From: Diaporthe sp. PMI_573
Lineage: Eukaryota > Ascomycota > Sordariomycetes > Diaporthales > Diaporthaceae
DNA: 64,000 bases
Direction: 5' to 3'
Assembly: GCA_021399435.1 (NCBI GenBank)
Contig: JAJTUP010000054.1
Coordinates: forward strand, 1 to 64,000
Within the stretch, counting starts at the first letter, position 1, and every line of letters starts with the position of its first letter. This document shows, piece after piece, positions 1-10,287 of the stretch. The position numbers were made by a program, and so were the translations under genes. The notes under the pieces were generated by a model, which was not told the DNA's origin, did not search any database, and saw nothing but the letters and a program-made list of their open reading frames with translations.

Positions 1-121
1 GGCTTCGTGGACGTCAATCCACGAGCACTTTGCTGAGTAAGCCGTCAATTCCATCCACAAAGTCGGATATTGACGTGGATGGATTGATTCCCTACCCTGC
101 TGGTCCGAGCTGAGCAGGTTC
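1..121. repeat. gtgga/tccac-rich end sequence
   Basis: This stretch before the first gene carries repeated gtgga/tccac words in both orientations, for example cgtgga near base 6, tccacg near base 19, tccatccac near base 50 and cgtggatgg near base 76. Similar words crowd 38628-38770 beside a hAT transposase. I infer a transposon end that cut off the 5' part of the next gene. No terminal repeat or duplication is visible because the window starts here. Confidence 0.25.
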
Positions 122-816
122 ATGAAGATCGCCCGCCGCATGCGCTGGAAGCTCCCCTTCCTGGGCCAGGCCTACCGCGCCGCGACGGACCGCGACCTCA
201 ACACGCTCGAGGACCGCGCCGAGGCCGAGCTCATGTTCAAGCTCGACTTCTTCGAGTACTACATGCTCCTCGAGCGCGCCCTGGTACATCTTATGGGCGT
301 CTTTGGCGTCAAGATCACGGGCGCGTTCACAGCTGCCTCGAGGTCGGGCACCACGGGGAGAACCACAAATGGGAACGGGACAGCGGGGCAGCACCAGAGC
401 GACCACCGCTTCCACGCCAACGTCCTCGAAGCCCTAGACGACCCGCGAAACCCCCCCACCCAGTCCTCGGCGCAGGCGACGCCCGCTACGCCCTCGCCCG
501 CGCCAAGGAATTGCGAAACCGGTGGAAGAACGCCGACGAGCCCGACTCGATAACTGCCATCACCGCCGCCGGTGCCACGATCACGAAATTGACCGCGGCG
601 CGCCCGCTCGAGGACTATGATCTGGAGCGGATCCTCGAGTCCATCTTCGGTGGTCTCGAGGGCGCATACGTCATTGCAGAGCGGTATGTGGCCGGCGTGC
701 GGGCGCTTGCTTCCGAGCGCGGGTCCGCTGCACCAGGGTCTGCGTTGGATAATGGTGTTGCTGAGGAGGCGCAGTGGGAGTTTATGGTTGATGCTATGGA
801 CTGGGAGGCTGTGTGA
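122..816 (+). pseudogene. Conserved fungal protein of unknown function, frameshifted and 5'-truncated
   Basis: I do not know its function; the sequence style is that of a fungus-specific conserved family. The first frame (122-553) contains a basic start (KIARRMRWKLPFLGQAYR) and a segment FFEYYMLLERALVHLMGVFG. The sense continues in another frame through GDARYALARAKELRNRWKN and ERILESIFGGLEGAYVIAER to a stop at 816. The switch falls at or near a run of seven C at 451-457, so one extra or missing C explains the break. The codon at 122 may be internal, since sense-like sequence precedes it and the true 5' exon is absent. The third-position GC is very high, unlike the AT-rich surroundings. It could be a real gene damaged only by a base-calling error. 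Confidence 0.55.
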
Positions 817-1067
817 GCTAACTATGGCCACGTGACGCTGCTCGATGGCGGGCCGTTGGTATTGTGTATCTGCATTGGGAGGTGTTGTGTTTGTTTGCGT
901 CGAGTTTCCCCATCAGGACAGGCATGGGTCGGGTAGGAGTATGGCGTTCAATCGGGAATTGAGGAAACTTTGGGTTGGGCTTGACATTGGCGTCTAGATC
1001 GATACCCTGCGCACCGTGATGAAGCACACATAGCATCTGTTCTTCACTACTACATAGAATCGCACAG

Positions 1068-1458
1068 GTTGCCAATGCCATGACTATGGTCCTCATCCTG
1101 GCCATGGCGGTTAGTTTCGGCATCCAGTCTTGGATTGAGGGTGGCGTCGTTGCCGGCGTCATCCTCCTCAACATCGTCGTCGGCTTCTTCCAAGAATATT
1201 CTGCTGCCAGGATGATGGATTCCCTCCGGTCACTGAGCTCTCCCACTGCCCAAGTCATCCGCGACGGACAGTCTCAGACCGTAGCTTCTTCCGATCTGGT
1301 CCCCGGAGACTTGGTTGAGCTCAAGACGGGCGACACCATCCCAGCCGATATTCGGTAAGTCCGGGCGCATGCTTGAATGATCATACGCTTGCTAACAGGT
1401 CATCAACAGCGTCTTCGAGGCCGTCAATTTCGAGACAGACGAAGCTCTCCTGACAGGG
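1068..1458 (+). pseudogene. P-type cation ATPase fragment (ENA-type), two exons, truncated
   Basis: Fungal ENA-type P-ATPases pump Na+ or K+ out of the cell. The piece holds the second membrane helix (VLILAMAVSFGIQSWIEG), the stretch GVVAGVILLNIVVGFFQEY, and the start of the actuator domain (LVPGDLVELKTGDTIPADI). A GT-AG intron at 1355-1409 joins it to VFEAVNFETDEALLTG. A 3' splice-like cacag ends at 1067. Homology stops exactly at TG of the conserved TGES loop, at the first bases of the inverted-repeat element at 1453. No phosphorylation domain (DKTGT) follows and no N-terminal exon precedes it, so this is a relic. The subfamily call rests on recognition of the motif style and is less certain than P-type ATPase itself. 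Confidence 0.7.
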
Positions 1459-1603
1459 TGGTCATCAATTCAACTCAATCGCCCCTCCGGTGGACAAAAG
1501 ATCACTATGTGCACCGTGCGAGCGTGCGCGTGCCGTAAAACAGACCGTGCCACCCCTGTTTCAACTCAATCGACGCCCCAGATTGAATTGATGACCACCC
1601 TGT
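1453..1603. mobile_element. Short inverted-repeat element (MITE), about 150 bp
   Basis: The left end reads acagggtggtcatcaattca and the right end is its exact reverse complement, giving terminal inverted repeats of about 21 bp around a 150-bp body. The word ttcaactcaatcg occurs just inside the left end and again as a direct copy near 1560. There is no open frame of note. The CAGGG terminus and short subterminal words resemble hAT-type non-autonomous elements. The 8-bp flanks (left tctcctg, right ggctggg) do not match, so no target duplication is seen. Confidence 0.6.
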
Positions 1604-1800
1604 GGCTGGGGCGCAGAAGTACGAGGGTTACCTGGTTGTTGACGTTCTTGCGAGCAGAAGTGAGTTCAAGTACCATTGAAGCGAGCTGGTGAGTTCTTGT
1701 GTTCCCTAAAGATGACCGCGAGCGGGAAGAAAGGGACCATAAGGAATCAGAAAGGTCGCAGCAGCAACGTAAGCGGAGGCGGCGAGACTCCGACTACTAT

Positions 1801-2757
1801 TCAGTGCATGGTAAGGACGCTGGCCTTGCAGATATTGTGGCAAAACATGCTGGAGCTGTTGTCGATGCGGTGACTAATGAGGGGCGTAACGACAAGCGCA
1901 ACGCGCATGTAATTTTGCTGTAGAGGAAGCCCGAACGTGTTCTCGTTGAGCGCAGCGTGGCTATCGTGATTGAACATAACTCCGCATTCGTCCCAGCTGA
2001 AAAAGAATGGCCGGCAGCTCGTCCTCATCTTGGCGCTGCACTCAATGGCAACACTAGCGATGGATTGCAGACTGGAGATGACGTTTCGCTGCTCAAGCCC
2101 GTCCCGCATGAAAGGACCGGCAATGATTGCCTCGACCTGTTGATTCATCCGGAAGTCGGGGAACCCCACGACACCAGCGTCGGAAAGAGTTCGTTTGATT
2201 ATGCGGCGCTGGTCAATCAAGCCGTTATCCAACTCAGGAAGGGTGGGTAAGCTCGGGATTGAGTCTGAATGTGCGTCCAGGCCCAGCCAAAACCTAGGAT
2301 TGAGTATTTCTTTCTGGATGTACTGGACAATCATGCGGGCAACAAACGACACACAGTGGATGGGCGATCCTAGCATGAATAGCGCGTGTTTTTCAGCTCC
2401 CCTTTCGTTTTCACTGTGGCACCTTGCCGTACGGAGGACGTACTGCCACATGCCGGGACTCTTTGTTAGAGCCCTCTCATTAATTCTGGGGCAGCTGACT
2501 TTAACAAAATCCTTCGACCAGCTCATGATAATGTTGAACAAGTTCTCAAATATTGCTCTGAACTTTTCTACCTGATCCGGGTTATCTCTTTGTTCGCGGA
2601 CTAGATGATTGAGGCGGCTGGGATTGATATCGTCATGATGTCGTGCCTGGCCGAGCGGTAGGTTTGGCGTACTGTAGACGTGGTGCTGCTCAAGTGGTCT
2701 ATAAATAGAGGTGCCTATGTTAACGTTATAGCTAGAAAAAATCCCGGATCGCAGAGT
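1801..2757 (-). pseudogene. Unidentified protein-coding frame, probably an exon or fragment of a fungal gene
   Basis: On the minus strand a single frame is open from 2757 to a stop at 1801, about 318 codons. It looks coding: it has segments such as PLGQARHHDDINPSRLNHLV, FRAIFENLFNIIMSWSKDFV and FVARMIVQYIQKEILNPRFW, with balanced composition and no low complexity. No ATG lies before IIMSW, and a TAA blocks the frame upstream, so it is either an internal exon or a fragment. The opposite strand also has frames here (1699-2250) but they are interrupted by a stop and rich in charged low-complexity sequence. I do not recognise the family. Confidence 0.4.
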
Positions 2758-3232
2758 TTACGCGCCTGTACAAGTTTGGGCGTCGGACAGTATTGCTAAT
2801 GTCGAGAGGTCAGGGGAAGATGCTGGGCAAGGTTTTGCTTGAGGGCAGATCAGGATCTGAACATTCCGTGCTAAGTTACGATTGATACCTAACTACATTG
2901 TGATTCCAGTGCGTCTAGCCACCCATCTTATAACCTGGCCTGCCCATCCCTCATGGATCTCGATGCACGCTGGCCTGAGCGAGGCTCAGCCCTGACTTGG
3001 GCGCCATATGGGCCTGAGCGGTGCTGCGGTGCCTTTCGCTGATACTACGGTGCCCTTCACCGGGCCTCCGACGGGCCCGAAGTGCTGCCTTCCAACAGCT
3101 AATGATATGGCAATAAAATAGTAAATTGCAATACAACCAATATGGTATGGACTTTTTCATATTGCGACAATATGATATGAGGTTCTTTATATTGTGGCAA
3201 TACAATATGAGGATGTCCACATTGGCAACATA
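2758..3232. other. Intergenic, with a short AT-rich tandem repeat
   Basis: I see no gene. At 2960-3080 there are repeated ggcctgagcg and ggtgc words. At about 3156-3215 two imperfect 25-bp units (atattg-caata-atatgagg) stand in tandem. Confidence 0.3.
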
Positions 3233-3811
3233 TTACTCATTGGGTGGCCCGTGCCGGGGCCGACTTGCCTTTCTGCGATAGCCGAACGTGTCGTACCCTG
3301 TACCCAGGACAGGGGAATCTTTCCTTCTGAGTCGTCGACCTTTTGCTGGTAAACAACGCCGCCACCTTGGGGTGGGTGGGCTGCACGCGTTCGTCCTCAT
3401 ATGTTGGGAAAGCGACGGAACAGCCGGTGCAGCAGAGGCGACCGCAACTGGATTTTGGTCAGGGAAGAGCGAGAACCAATGGCCGCCGCTGTCGAAGACG
3501 TTGGTGCTGAAGATGGGAGAGAAATCGCAGCTGTCTTTGAATTTCGGCGATTGACTGTATATATAATCTGGGATCCAGACGGTAAATTCAGTGAAGTCTG
3601 GCACCGACATGACGGGCTCCTTCATTGGCATGTGTTGCAGTGAGGCTGTGCGGATATCATAGGTGTCTACGTAGTTGCTGAGGTCGAACGGGCCGGCTCC
3701 TCCGGGAGGCCTAGGAGGCCGCACTATTGAGTCACCATGCGTTGGACATTTGGCCGATTGGCGCGACAAGGCGCCTGGGGATGTGAGAGATGCGCGAATG
3801 CAGACATTCAA
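3233..3811 (-). CDS. Hypothetical open frame, 192 aa, function unknown
   Basis: One open frame on the minus strand. The middle part (FDLSNYVDTYDI, SVPDFTEFTVWIPDYIYSQS) looks protein-like, while both ends are rich in Pro, Arg and Ser and look non-coding. It could be an exon of a broken gene. No domain is recognised, no clear promoter is seen, and shadow frames on the other strand are nearly as long. Confidence 0.2.
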   Translation of the reverse strand: MNVCIRASLTSPGALSRQSAKCPTHGDSIVRPPRPPGGAGPFDLSNYVDTYDIRTASLQHMPMKEPVMSVPDFTEFTVWIPDYIYSQSPKFKDSCDFSPIFSTNVFDSGGHWFSLFPDQNPVAVASAAPAVPSLSQHMRTNACSPPTPRWRRCLPAKGRRLRRKDSPVLGTGYDTFGYRRKASRPRHGPPNE

Positions 3812-4385
3812 ACGCCACTTTCGTTCACACCGCCGGTGATTGGATCTTGAACGCTGACGTTTCTACGCAGTTGCCGAAACAGTGGGCTGACGACTCACTT
3901 TCACGGGGGTTCACACCCTCTGCAGGCCAAGACGCAACGTCCCGTAAATGTCGCTTGAAATGATTTATCCCCACAATATCCAGAATTTCCAGGGCTCGAC
4001 TGATTATCGCGCTAATTTTCGGATTAAGCTTCTACGCGTCCAGACACAACTGGAGATGCAAATGTAGTTTACAGTGTCAAGCTCATCCTCAACCGCACGC
4101 GAGTCCCCAGAGACACATTACATACTGGGCTCCGGAGGTAAAGATTCAAGCGATTTAGGCCACAAGAGAGCCATGGCCATCCACTCAACCAATGGTGAGA
4201 CCGATGAGTATTCCATGCCTTACATTGAGATCAGCAATATAGGAGTCTTTTGTTCCTAAACCTGTACCAGACCAGATTCCGAGCCCAGACCGGGAAACAC
4301 GGCGTGCCCCGAATTCCCTCTACGGCACCCATCGAAATATCCAAGAGAGACCGAAAACCAACGAAGCAGCAGTTGCGGTGCGAGA

Positions 4386-5273
4386 TTGGTATGCAAGGAC
4401 CAACATTACCCGGGCCAGAAGAGATCATATGAGCATTCGTTGGACCCTATCCAAGGCCATAGAAGTCAAAAGAAGCGCAAATTGTCGGGCAGGGGGAATC
4501 TAGCGGACGAAGAAACACCACAACTAGCCTGCCCTTTTTCAAAGCTGGATGGCGGTCGGTACTACGAGTGCCTCAAGTTCAAGCTGCACCGAGTGAGGGA
4601 CGTGAAGCAACACATCGCCCGAAGACACAGGGGTCCCGAATTCTATTGTGCCCGCTGTTGGCAAACGTTCCCCGACCGAAGCGAACAAGACGAGCACATG
4701 AGGACTGTCGTCTGTGCGACGAAACCGAAACCTCTTTTTGAAGGGATATCAGACAGTCAGAGAAACCAGCTGGCACGGAGTGCAGATCGGGGAGCGACGC
4801 CAGAGCAGCAATGGTACAGCATATGGGAAATTCTTTTCCCTGGAAAACAGAAGCCTAGCTCCATTTACCTCGGGAACTTCATGGAAGAGACGCTGAGCCA
4901 TATCGGAAAACGATGTCAAAACGCAGACTGGGGCACACTCTTGAAAGCCTTGGGGAAAAGGCGTCGCAATCGCGTGGATGAAGAGCTTGTCAAAGATATT
5001 GTGATGGTCGCTCTGGATTGGTTTCCTACAATCATTAACACTGAACCTGCAGAATGTGAGCTAGGAATGGTTGAGGCTGAAGAATCCTCCACTCCTGGTC
5101 AGGTCAGTCCAAATGTGTCAACCCCGGGTCTCACTTCATCCCATAGTGTCTTCAACATTGATCTTCCCCTGCCAGACTTGCAATCAAGCAGTGATATCTG
5201 CGATTTGAAGGATCTGGGCTGGGTTAGTTTGGAAGACTCTTTTTTCGACTGGGACAAAGAGTTTCCTGTGTGA
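4386..5273 (+). CDS. Fungal C2H2 zinc-finger protein (DNA-binding, unnamed family)
   Basis: The protein carries the layout of a common fungal C2H2 family. A first cysteine motif (LACPFSKLDG, YYECLKFKL) is followed by the spacer RVRDVKQHIARRHRGPEF and a second finger (CARCWQTFPDRSEQDEHM). Next comes the family-typical segment EQQWYSIWEILFPGKQKPSS. The C-terminal half is acidic and Ser/Pro-rich with LPLPDLQSSSD and a final acidic-aromatic patch (FFDWDKEF), which suits a transcription activator. A basic KKRKLSGRG near residue 30 may be a nuclear signal. The frame opens at 4386 with a non-ATG codon, so the true start is probably in an upstream exon; a frame at 4250-4380 with many basic residues is a candidate. 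It is uninterrupted to the stop and may be functional. Confidence 0.65.
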   Translation: MVCKDQHYPGQKRSYEHSLDPIQGHRSQKKRKLSGRGNLADEETPQLACPFSKLDGGRYYECLKFKLHRVRDVKQHIARRHRGPEFYCARCWQTFPDRSEQDEHMRTVVCATKPKPLFEGISDSQRNQLARSADRGATPEQQWYSIWEILFPGKQKPSSIYLGNFMEETLSHIGKRCQNADWGTLLKALGKRRRNRVDEELVKDIVMVALDWFPTIINTEPAECELGMVEAEESSTPGQVSPNVSTPGLTSSHSVFNIDLPLPDLQSSSDICDLKDLGWVSLEDSFFDWDKEFPV

Positions 5274-5766
5274 ACTTGATAGTCCTCTGATCTTCTGAAG
5301 GCTTTTCTGTACTAAATTCAATGGATTTGAACTCTTTCGATCAGCATGATTGACCTTCAACTGGTCCATCATCATGCACTTGTGGCATTTGTGAGCTGTT
5401 CTTCTTACTTGATTGCGGCCATATGATATGGCAACGCCTCTAGAGCATGGAGGTATCCAAAAGAATGCCATGTTGCTCTTCTTTTGCAATGATTTCCTTC
5501 GAATATGGGAACCCTGCTATCATATGTGTTCAGACCCCATTGCACCGGTCTCGAGTTGATCAGGTAGATCTGTTTGATGTATCTTGTTAGGCTGTTTAAT
5601 CCCCTATTCTAATTTCCCACGAGTCATCAACTATTCGTCCTGTACGAAGTAAATCCTGTGTTACCTAAGCGTAGTCACAAAAAGATTGATTTGTTTGGAT
5701 AATGGATGTTTTCTCTAACTTACTCGGCTTTGTTAGCAGCATTCTAAGGTGGTCTTTGTCACAAAC
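5274..5766. other. Intergenic, no gene seen
   Basis: AT-rich sequence downstream of the C2H2 gene. Only short frames without protein character are present. Confidence 0.4.
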
Positions 5767-6234
5767 CTAGAGGCCCACTATCATTTTACTGATCACATAT
5801 AACAAGGCGCGAGCCAAAAACAGTCGGTGTTTCGACCATACACAGAAATTGTGGTGGATGTCCTTGAAGCCAAACGCCATGACATGAATCAATTGATATG
5901 CTTGGTAACCAGCCTCTTCGGAAGTCCTAGAGATTTGGTTTGGACTACAGGCTCCAAATCGTTCTTGGATTCCGCCTTCAACTTCACGGAGGTGTTTATT
6001 CAAGTCCGCTGGCCAATCAATGTGTGCCAAAGTGCAGATAGTTCCGGTCATTTTCGCACGAATATCTTGTATGAGGTGTCCAGGGGCGGGGTGGTCAACA
6101 ACTTCTGCTCGTCGACGCTGAAGTCTACCAGCCAGCTCTCCACGATCGGCCTGCAGTGGGTATAGAGGCACGAGACGATGCCCTCGGCGTAGTGAAGGAT
6201 CTGAAACTTGTACTTCCGGGACCCCAAGCATCAT
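5767..6234 (-). pseudogene. Possible gene fragment, function unknown
   Basis: A 155-codon minus-strand frame contains TICTLAHIDWPADLNKHLRE. Beside it, in another minus frame, is YTHCRPIVESWLVDFSVDEQ, which looks better as protein. The two may be halves of one frameshifted gene. No domain is recognised. Confidence 0.2.
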
Positions 6235-6818
6235 AACAAGCCCTCACATCCCCCTAATCAAAACTTCCTCTTTCCAGATTCTTTTCTATAATTTTAAGAC
6301 TTCATTTCCAACCCCCCCTCCGGGGGACCGTTCTGGATGGAAAATATCGACCCGCCCAAGGAACCAGCAGAGCATAATCCGAAAGCATCGCATAGATTCG
6401 AATGGTGTCCCAGGAGCCAGTGCCCTAAGCCACACCCCCGGGTCATCTCGTCGTATCCTTTTTCGACCTTCTTGAACAATAGCCGTTGAGTTGTCGCCGA
6501 GTAACTGCCGTGGTCATAAACACTCGCCATCGCACGGAGCTCTCGAGATCCCCTAGGCGTCGACAACACCACTTTTTCTACTATCAGAGGAATGGGTGTA
6601 ATTAATTCGATCCTTCTCTTTCTCGTGGCGTTATCGATTTTTGGTGTAGATGCCGTCTTGTTGGTGTTTTGGTAGCACAGCTTAGTGAGGCAAGATGCGA
6701 GGGAGAGAGGTTGATGAATTGGAAACTGGGTAAAAAGTGACAATGTCTAGGGTAACTCTGTGATGGAATTGAGCTATCCTCATCATATGTGGACTTTTTT
6801 AACTTACCTTCCTTACCA
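6235..6818. other. No gene supported
   Basis: Frames exist on the minus strand (6294-6743) but are rich in Ser, Leu and Thr and lack recognisable motifs. Confidence 0.3.
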
Positions 6819-6850
6819 CAGACTCCCCACCCATTTGGGTGGGGAGTCTG
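6819..6850. repeat. Perfect 15-bp hairpin with 2-nt loop
   Basis: The sequence cagactccccaccca, then tt, then the exact reverse complement. It stands alone and is not the end of any element I can define. It could be a transposon excision relic, a folded RNA element or a cruciform. Confidence 0.6.
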
Positions 6851-6936
6851 CGGTTTCAAATCGTCAAATAAAGCAGACATGGTGGCACAGCCCAATGGGC
6901 AATTTGAAGTGTGAGAGCGAGTGATTAATTGGGAAC

Positions 6937-7035
6937 CGAGATATCCAAAAGGAAGGCGACCGTAGATGGGTTTGCCAAGCGTGCATTTGCAAGAATGCCC
7001 TACACCCACGTCATTTTGAAGCTGATGGCATTCAA
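6937..7035 (+). pseudogene. BED-type zinc-finger remnant of a hAT transposase
   Basis: In one frame the sequence reads RDIQKEGDRRWVCQACICKN, then LHPRHFEADGIQ. This matches position by position the N-terminal finger of the hAT transposases in this window (compare DRKWVCKICIRKNTLKPK). Only the finger is left. After GIQ the frame loses similarity and meets stops. It overlaps a longer frame in another phase. Confidence 0.6.
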
Positions 7036-7361
7036 GAACGAGCAGAGCTGGACGTTCAAGTTGATCCCCAAGACAGCCACCATCAACGCTCCCGTCAGTC
7101 TGAGCCTGGATCCTGGAACTGTCGACAGCGACTTTATCCAAGTCAAGTATCACAAAGACCAAGCAAATGACAAAGATTATAGCCACGAGTAAGCTCAAAG
7201 TTACATACCTAGAATCACTGCTAATAAACATCACAGGGGTGTGTTGGTTTTTCATTCAAGAAATGGCAAGCCGATAATGTCGCTAAGCACATGGACAGCA
7301 AGGAGGGTTGAGGCATTCATTGAGGACAAAAATGCTAGCAGAACAAGGTCAAGAAGTACTA

Positions 7362-9539
7362 ATCCCACCCCCACCCCCTGAACACCCCCACCTCATGAAC
7401 ACCCGCCACACCAAAAGTCCTCAACTTTGACGATGCGTAGCACACTCAATTCTTGGTGTTGAGAAGCAATTCCTATATGATTCTGATGCCCTGAAGCTGC
7501 TTAATTCTCGTATCTAGCTGGTCTGCAGATTTCCCGCCCAGATCTCGTGACAACCTCGCTCGGAATGTCCTCATTAATGTCCTCATCTTGCTCCGCATTA
7601 CTAACGCCGTAAATATCCTCTTCTTTAATAACGACAACCTCTTCTGGCTTCTTTTCTTCTTGAGGACCTTCTTTAAGGTCTTTAATATAGCCTCCCTTAC
7701 TCAGAATGTTATGAATACTTATGAACTTCTTGTTGGGATTTGGTACAGCCCGTCTCTTTGTGCCGGCTTGAGCATCTTGTTTGGCCTTTATCTCAGCATT
7801 TTTTCTGCTCGAGAAGTGCGATTCTGGCTTGGAGGGTGTTGAATTTGTCTGCAAGACGTCTAAATTTGTACCTCTGATGAGGATTTTCCCGACATATCGC
7901 CATAATAAACTGACGATTGATTGGATCGTCCTTATCGACTGCCATGGCCTTAGCAACCCGTTTCTCCTTATCTGGCGTATTTCCGGGTGATTTAAGGCTT
8001 TCTGACGGCTGACTGGCCAATTACTAGTATGTTGCCAAGCCGATTTGATAGTCTTCTTAGTGACGGCCTTCGAGCCGTCGCTAAATATTGTAGGAAGTTG
8101 ATCTTCCTAATGGGGGCTGAATTGGTGATGGAGGCTAATTTGCCTAGTTTATTGCAATACGCACGCTTTAGTACACTGAAGTGACCGTTATCTTGCTGGC
8201 TGTAGCCCGTGGGAAGTATGTGCTGGGAGGAAGCACAAGTAAACGTTGCCAAAGAAGCATTTCTCTATGAACTCGGTCTATAGTATATAGTCAGCTTTAC
8301 ACCTATTTGCTAGCCATTTAGAGGGTATCACCAACTAAAGTATGGCTCTTATGGCCATCCAGAATAAGCAGAATTGCTTAGGAATCATCGTTTTTACGGA
8401 TAACGTTTATCTGGGGCAAGAAGACGTCTCGAATCCACTTAACGGCGATCTCATTGCTTGTTTATCTATTTGGAGAAGTAATATATCGCCAGGGGCAAAT
8501 TTTGCTCGAATTGCCGAAGGAACCACTATGCCTAAAGGTCTTTGCCTTTAAAAATAATGCCCTGGGTCAAGATAATGACTAGCGGCGGTAATGGCGTCGA
8601 TTAGGGTCACCCATACACGGCTTCCGCTATTCTTGTTAAGGGCTTCCTTTGTCTCTAAAGTTCCGAGGACAAGACCATCTATATCTAGCAAATAGTCAGC
8701 AATAAGGCAATAAACACTATAGTATACGACTATTGTAGCTAACCCAAGCCTTCTATAATACTACCCTTATCGACGTTAACTGTTAGCTCGGGCTTCACCC
8801 AGCTAAACTGCTCCCGGTGGTCGAAATACTAGTTGACCGCCTTCGGCGTAAAGCCGTCAAATCGTACGGCTTCTTGTGCCCTGCCTATTTTGGTATGTAT
8901 ACAATTATGTCGCTTTTTTAAAGCCATCCATCCAGTTCTTGCCCAGGGGCTTCGTATTACCCTTCTTTTTAAGGATGGCTTAAATAACGCTCCGGACGAC
9001 TTAGGCTATAGGAGCATATCCTAGTGATTCTTGCTTGAAGACCCAATCAACTACTCTATCCTCTTCAGCAGCAGATAGTCGTAATGCCAGCTAAATACTC
9101 TCAGATTTCGAGATAGTGCCATTTATGCGGCTATAAAGTATAGAGAGAGGTATACCGTTCTTATCTGCAGATTGGCGTATAGAAAGACCATTGTCGATAA
9201 CGTCAAATATAGCGTCAGCTACCTCTTCTTCCGTATAGGAAGGCATCTCGTCGTTAGGCCGTGAGAAGAGGTATAGGGCTGGGTGGTCATGAAGAGAATA
9301 CACATTTGGCACACGAGGGCTACATTTGTATGCGGGGTTCGGACCAATAATGCACCCAAAACCCTACCCCGAAATGGAATTGGCTACCATAGACTAAAAC
9401 ACCTAACTAAATACTACATCTTAATCAAATCGCCGTGCAAATAGCCTCAGAATTGACCAGATTGGGTATAAGTGAAGTTGGGTAGGTTGTGTGGTGAGGG
9501 TGTTCAGGAGGTGGGGGTGTTCAGCGGGTGGGGGTGGGA
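7362..9539 (-). mobile_element. Pogo/Fot-type DNA transposon, about 2.18 kb, degenerate
   Basis: The element lies between two TA dinucleotides (7360-7361 and 9540-9541), the target duplication of the Tc1/mariner/pogo superfamily. Its ends are long imperfect inverted repeats of about 50 bp (7362-7411 and 9489-9539) built from tcccaccccca and ctgaacaccccca words. The transposase remnant is on the minus strand. Fot/pogo elements of fungi are usually about 1.9-2.2 kb, so the size is right. Host sequence reads through in frame once the element and one TA are removed. Confidence 0.85.
7501..9312 (-). pseudogene. Pogo-type transposase relic (HTH plus DDE superfamily)
   Basis: The N-terminus (start about 9312) has a psq/CENP-B-like helix-turn-helix: YTEEEVADAIFDVIDNGLSI followed by RQSADKNGIPLSILYSRI. 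A TAG interrupts it at 9091-9093, then the same frame gives LALRLSAAEEDRVVDWVFKQ and ESLGYAPIA, the Tc5-type second helix domain, before another stop. Degenerate pieces of the catalytic core are readable on the same strand around 8560-8830 (VNVDKGSIIE, ITAAS). The C-terminus (7501-7956) is a basic then acidic tail (SSRKNAEIKAKQDAQAGTKR). The first stops can be explained by C-to-T in CpA context. It cannot encode a working transposase. Confidence 0.75.
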
Positions 9540-9861
9540 TAGTATGGAACCGGCAAGGCCGAAGGAGATGCGCCTACGTAAGACTTCTGATTCGACATGT
9601 GTCTATACCTAAGGCTTCGTTTTGACCTGATTTCTGATATGCAATGCAATTTTCTCAGCCTTTTCTCAATATGGTACCTGCATTCCCCCGGAGGTGGTGT
9701 CGAAGATCCTTCCTGGCAGTATATGTAGTTGTCTAGACTCGAAACGTTGCATTTCTCTGCCAGATCCCGCCGCTGGTTTTCGATTGTTGAGATGGGTATG
9801 ACGCGCGTGTCAGGTTTCATTGCATCCAGCTTAGTATCGATCTGCTTTTAATCGCCAAATA

Positions 9862-10281
9862 CACCCATTTTATCTCGGTTGCCTCACAAACAAAGAGGCT
9901 GTCGAAAGGCGGGACGCTAAGCCTGAGTTCACGATAGTGAACGAGGTTGAGGTCAGCGCTACAATAATCGACACGTTGCGGAGGACGTGGTTCACGGAAA
10001 CGGTACCCTTGGGTGAGGACAGGGCACCAATTGTCAACGTGTCACCTGGTATTTCCCAGGGAGGGAAGATCAGTATGGCCTTCACCGAGCCGGTAGTCTT
10101 TGAGATCACTTGCTTCTCCTTCCATAAGGAATCCAACACGCGGTTTTGGAGCCTTCGATTCCCCTACGTATCAAAGATCCACCCTGACAGGACCTTCATG
10201 GATTGTCTCACTTTCCAAGAGCTACAGGCACTTGCAGAGGAGGAGCTGAAATGTGCAGACAGGGAAGATAGCCTAGATTAG
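9862..10281 (+). pseudogene. ATP-dependent DNA ligase-like C-terminal fragment
   Basis: The frame ends with SLRFPYVSKIHPDRTFMDCL followed by TFQELQALAEEEL. The RFPxxxKxHxDR motif is typical of the OB-fold end of eukaryotic ATP-dependent DNA ligases and their fungal paralogues. Upstream are PEFTIVNEVEVSATIIDTLR and NVSPGISQGGKISMAF, in line with that family. The adenylation domain with its KxDG lysine is missing upstream, where pogo-flanking sequence begins, so this is a truncated piece. I recognise the family from the motif only. Confidence 0.6.
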
Positions 10282-10287
10282 TCAGAA

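Larger units (their letters stand above)
6929..9612 (+). pseudogene. Spliced reading frame disrupted by the pogo element
   Basis: An open frame (6929 to about 7190, with AFKNEQSWTFKLIPKTATIN) runs to a textbook donor gtaagc. An intron of about 47 bp ends at cacag near 7237. The frame then continues as GVLVFHSRNGKPIMS and AFIEDKNASRTRSRS up to the pogo insertion at 7361. If the element and one copy of its TA duplication are taken out, the same frame goes on from 9542 (SMEPARPKEMRLRKTS) to a stop at 9610-9612. This supports a genuine pre-insertion reading frame. No family is recognised. The first part overlaps a zinc-finger remnant in another frame, so it may itself be a chimera. Confidence 0.4.

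Noticed and set aside
2951..3220. Minus-strand 89-aa frame in the AT-rich tandem repeat
   Set aside because: The residues come from repeat DNA (rich in Ile, Tyr, Asn) and have no protein character.
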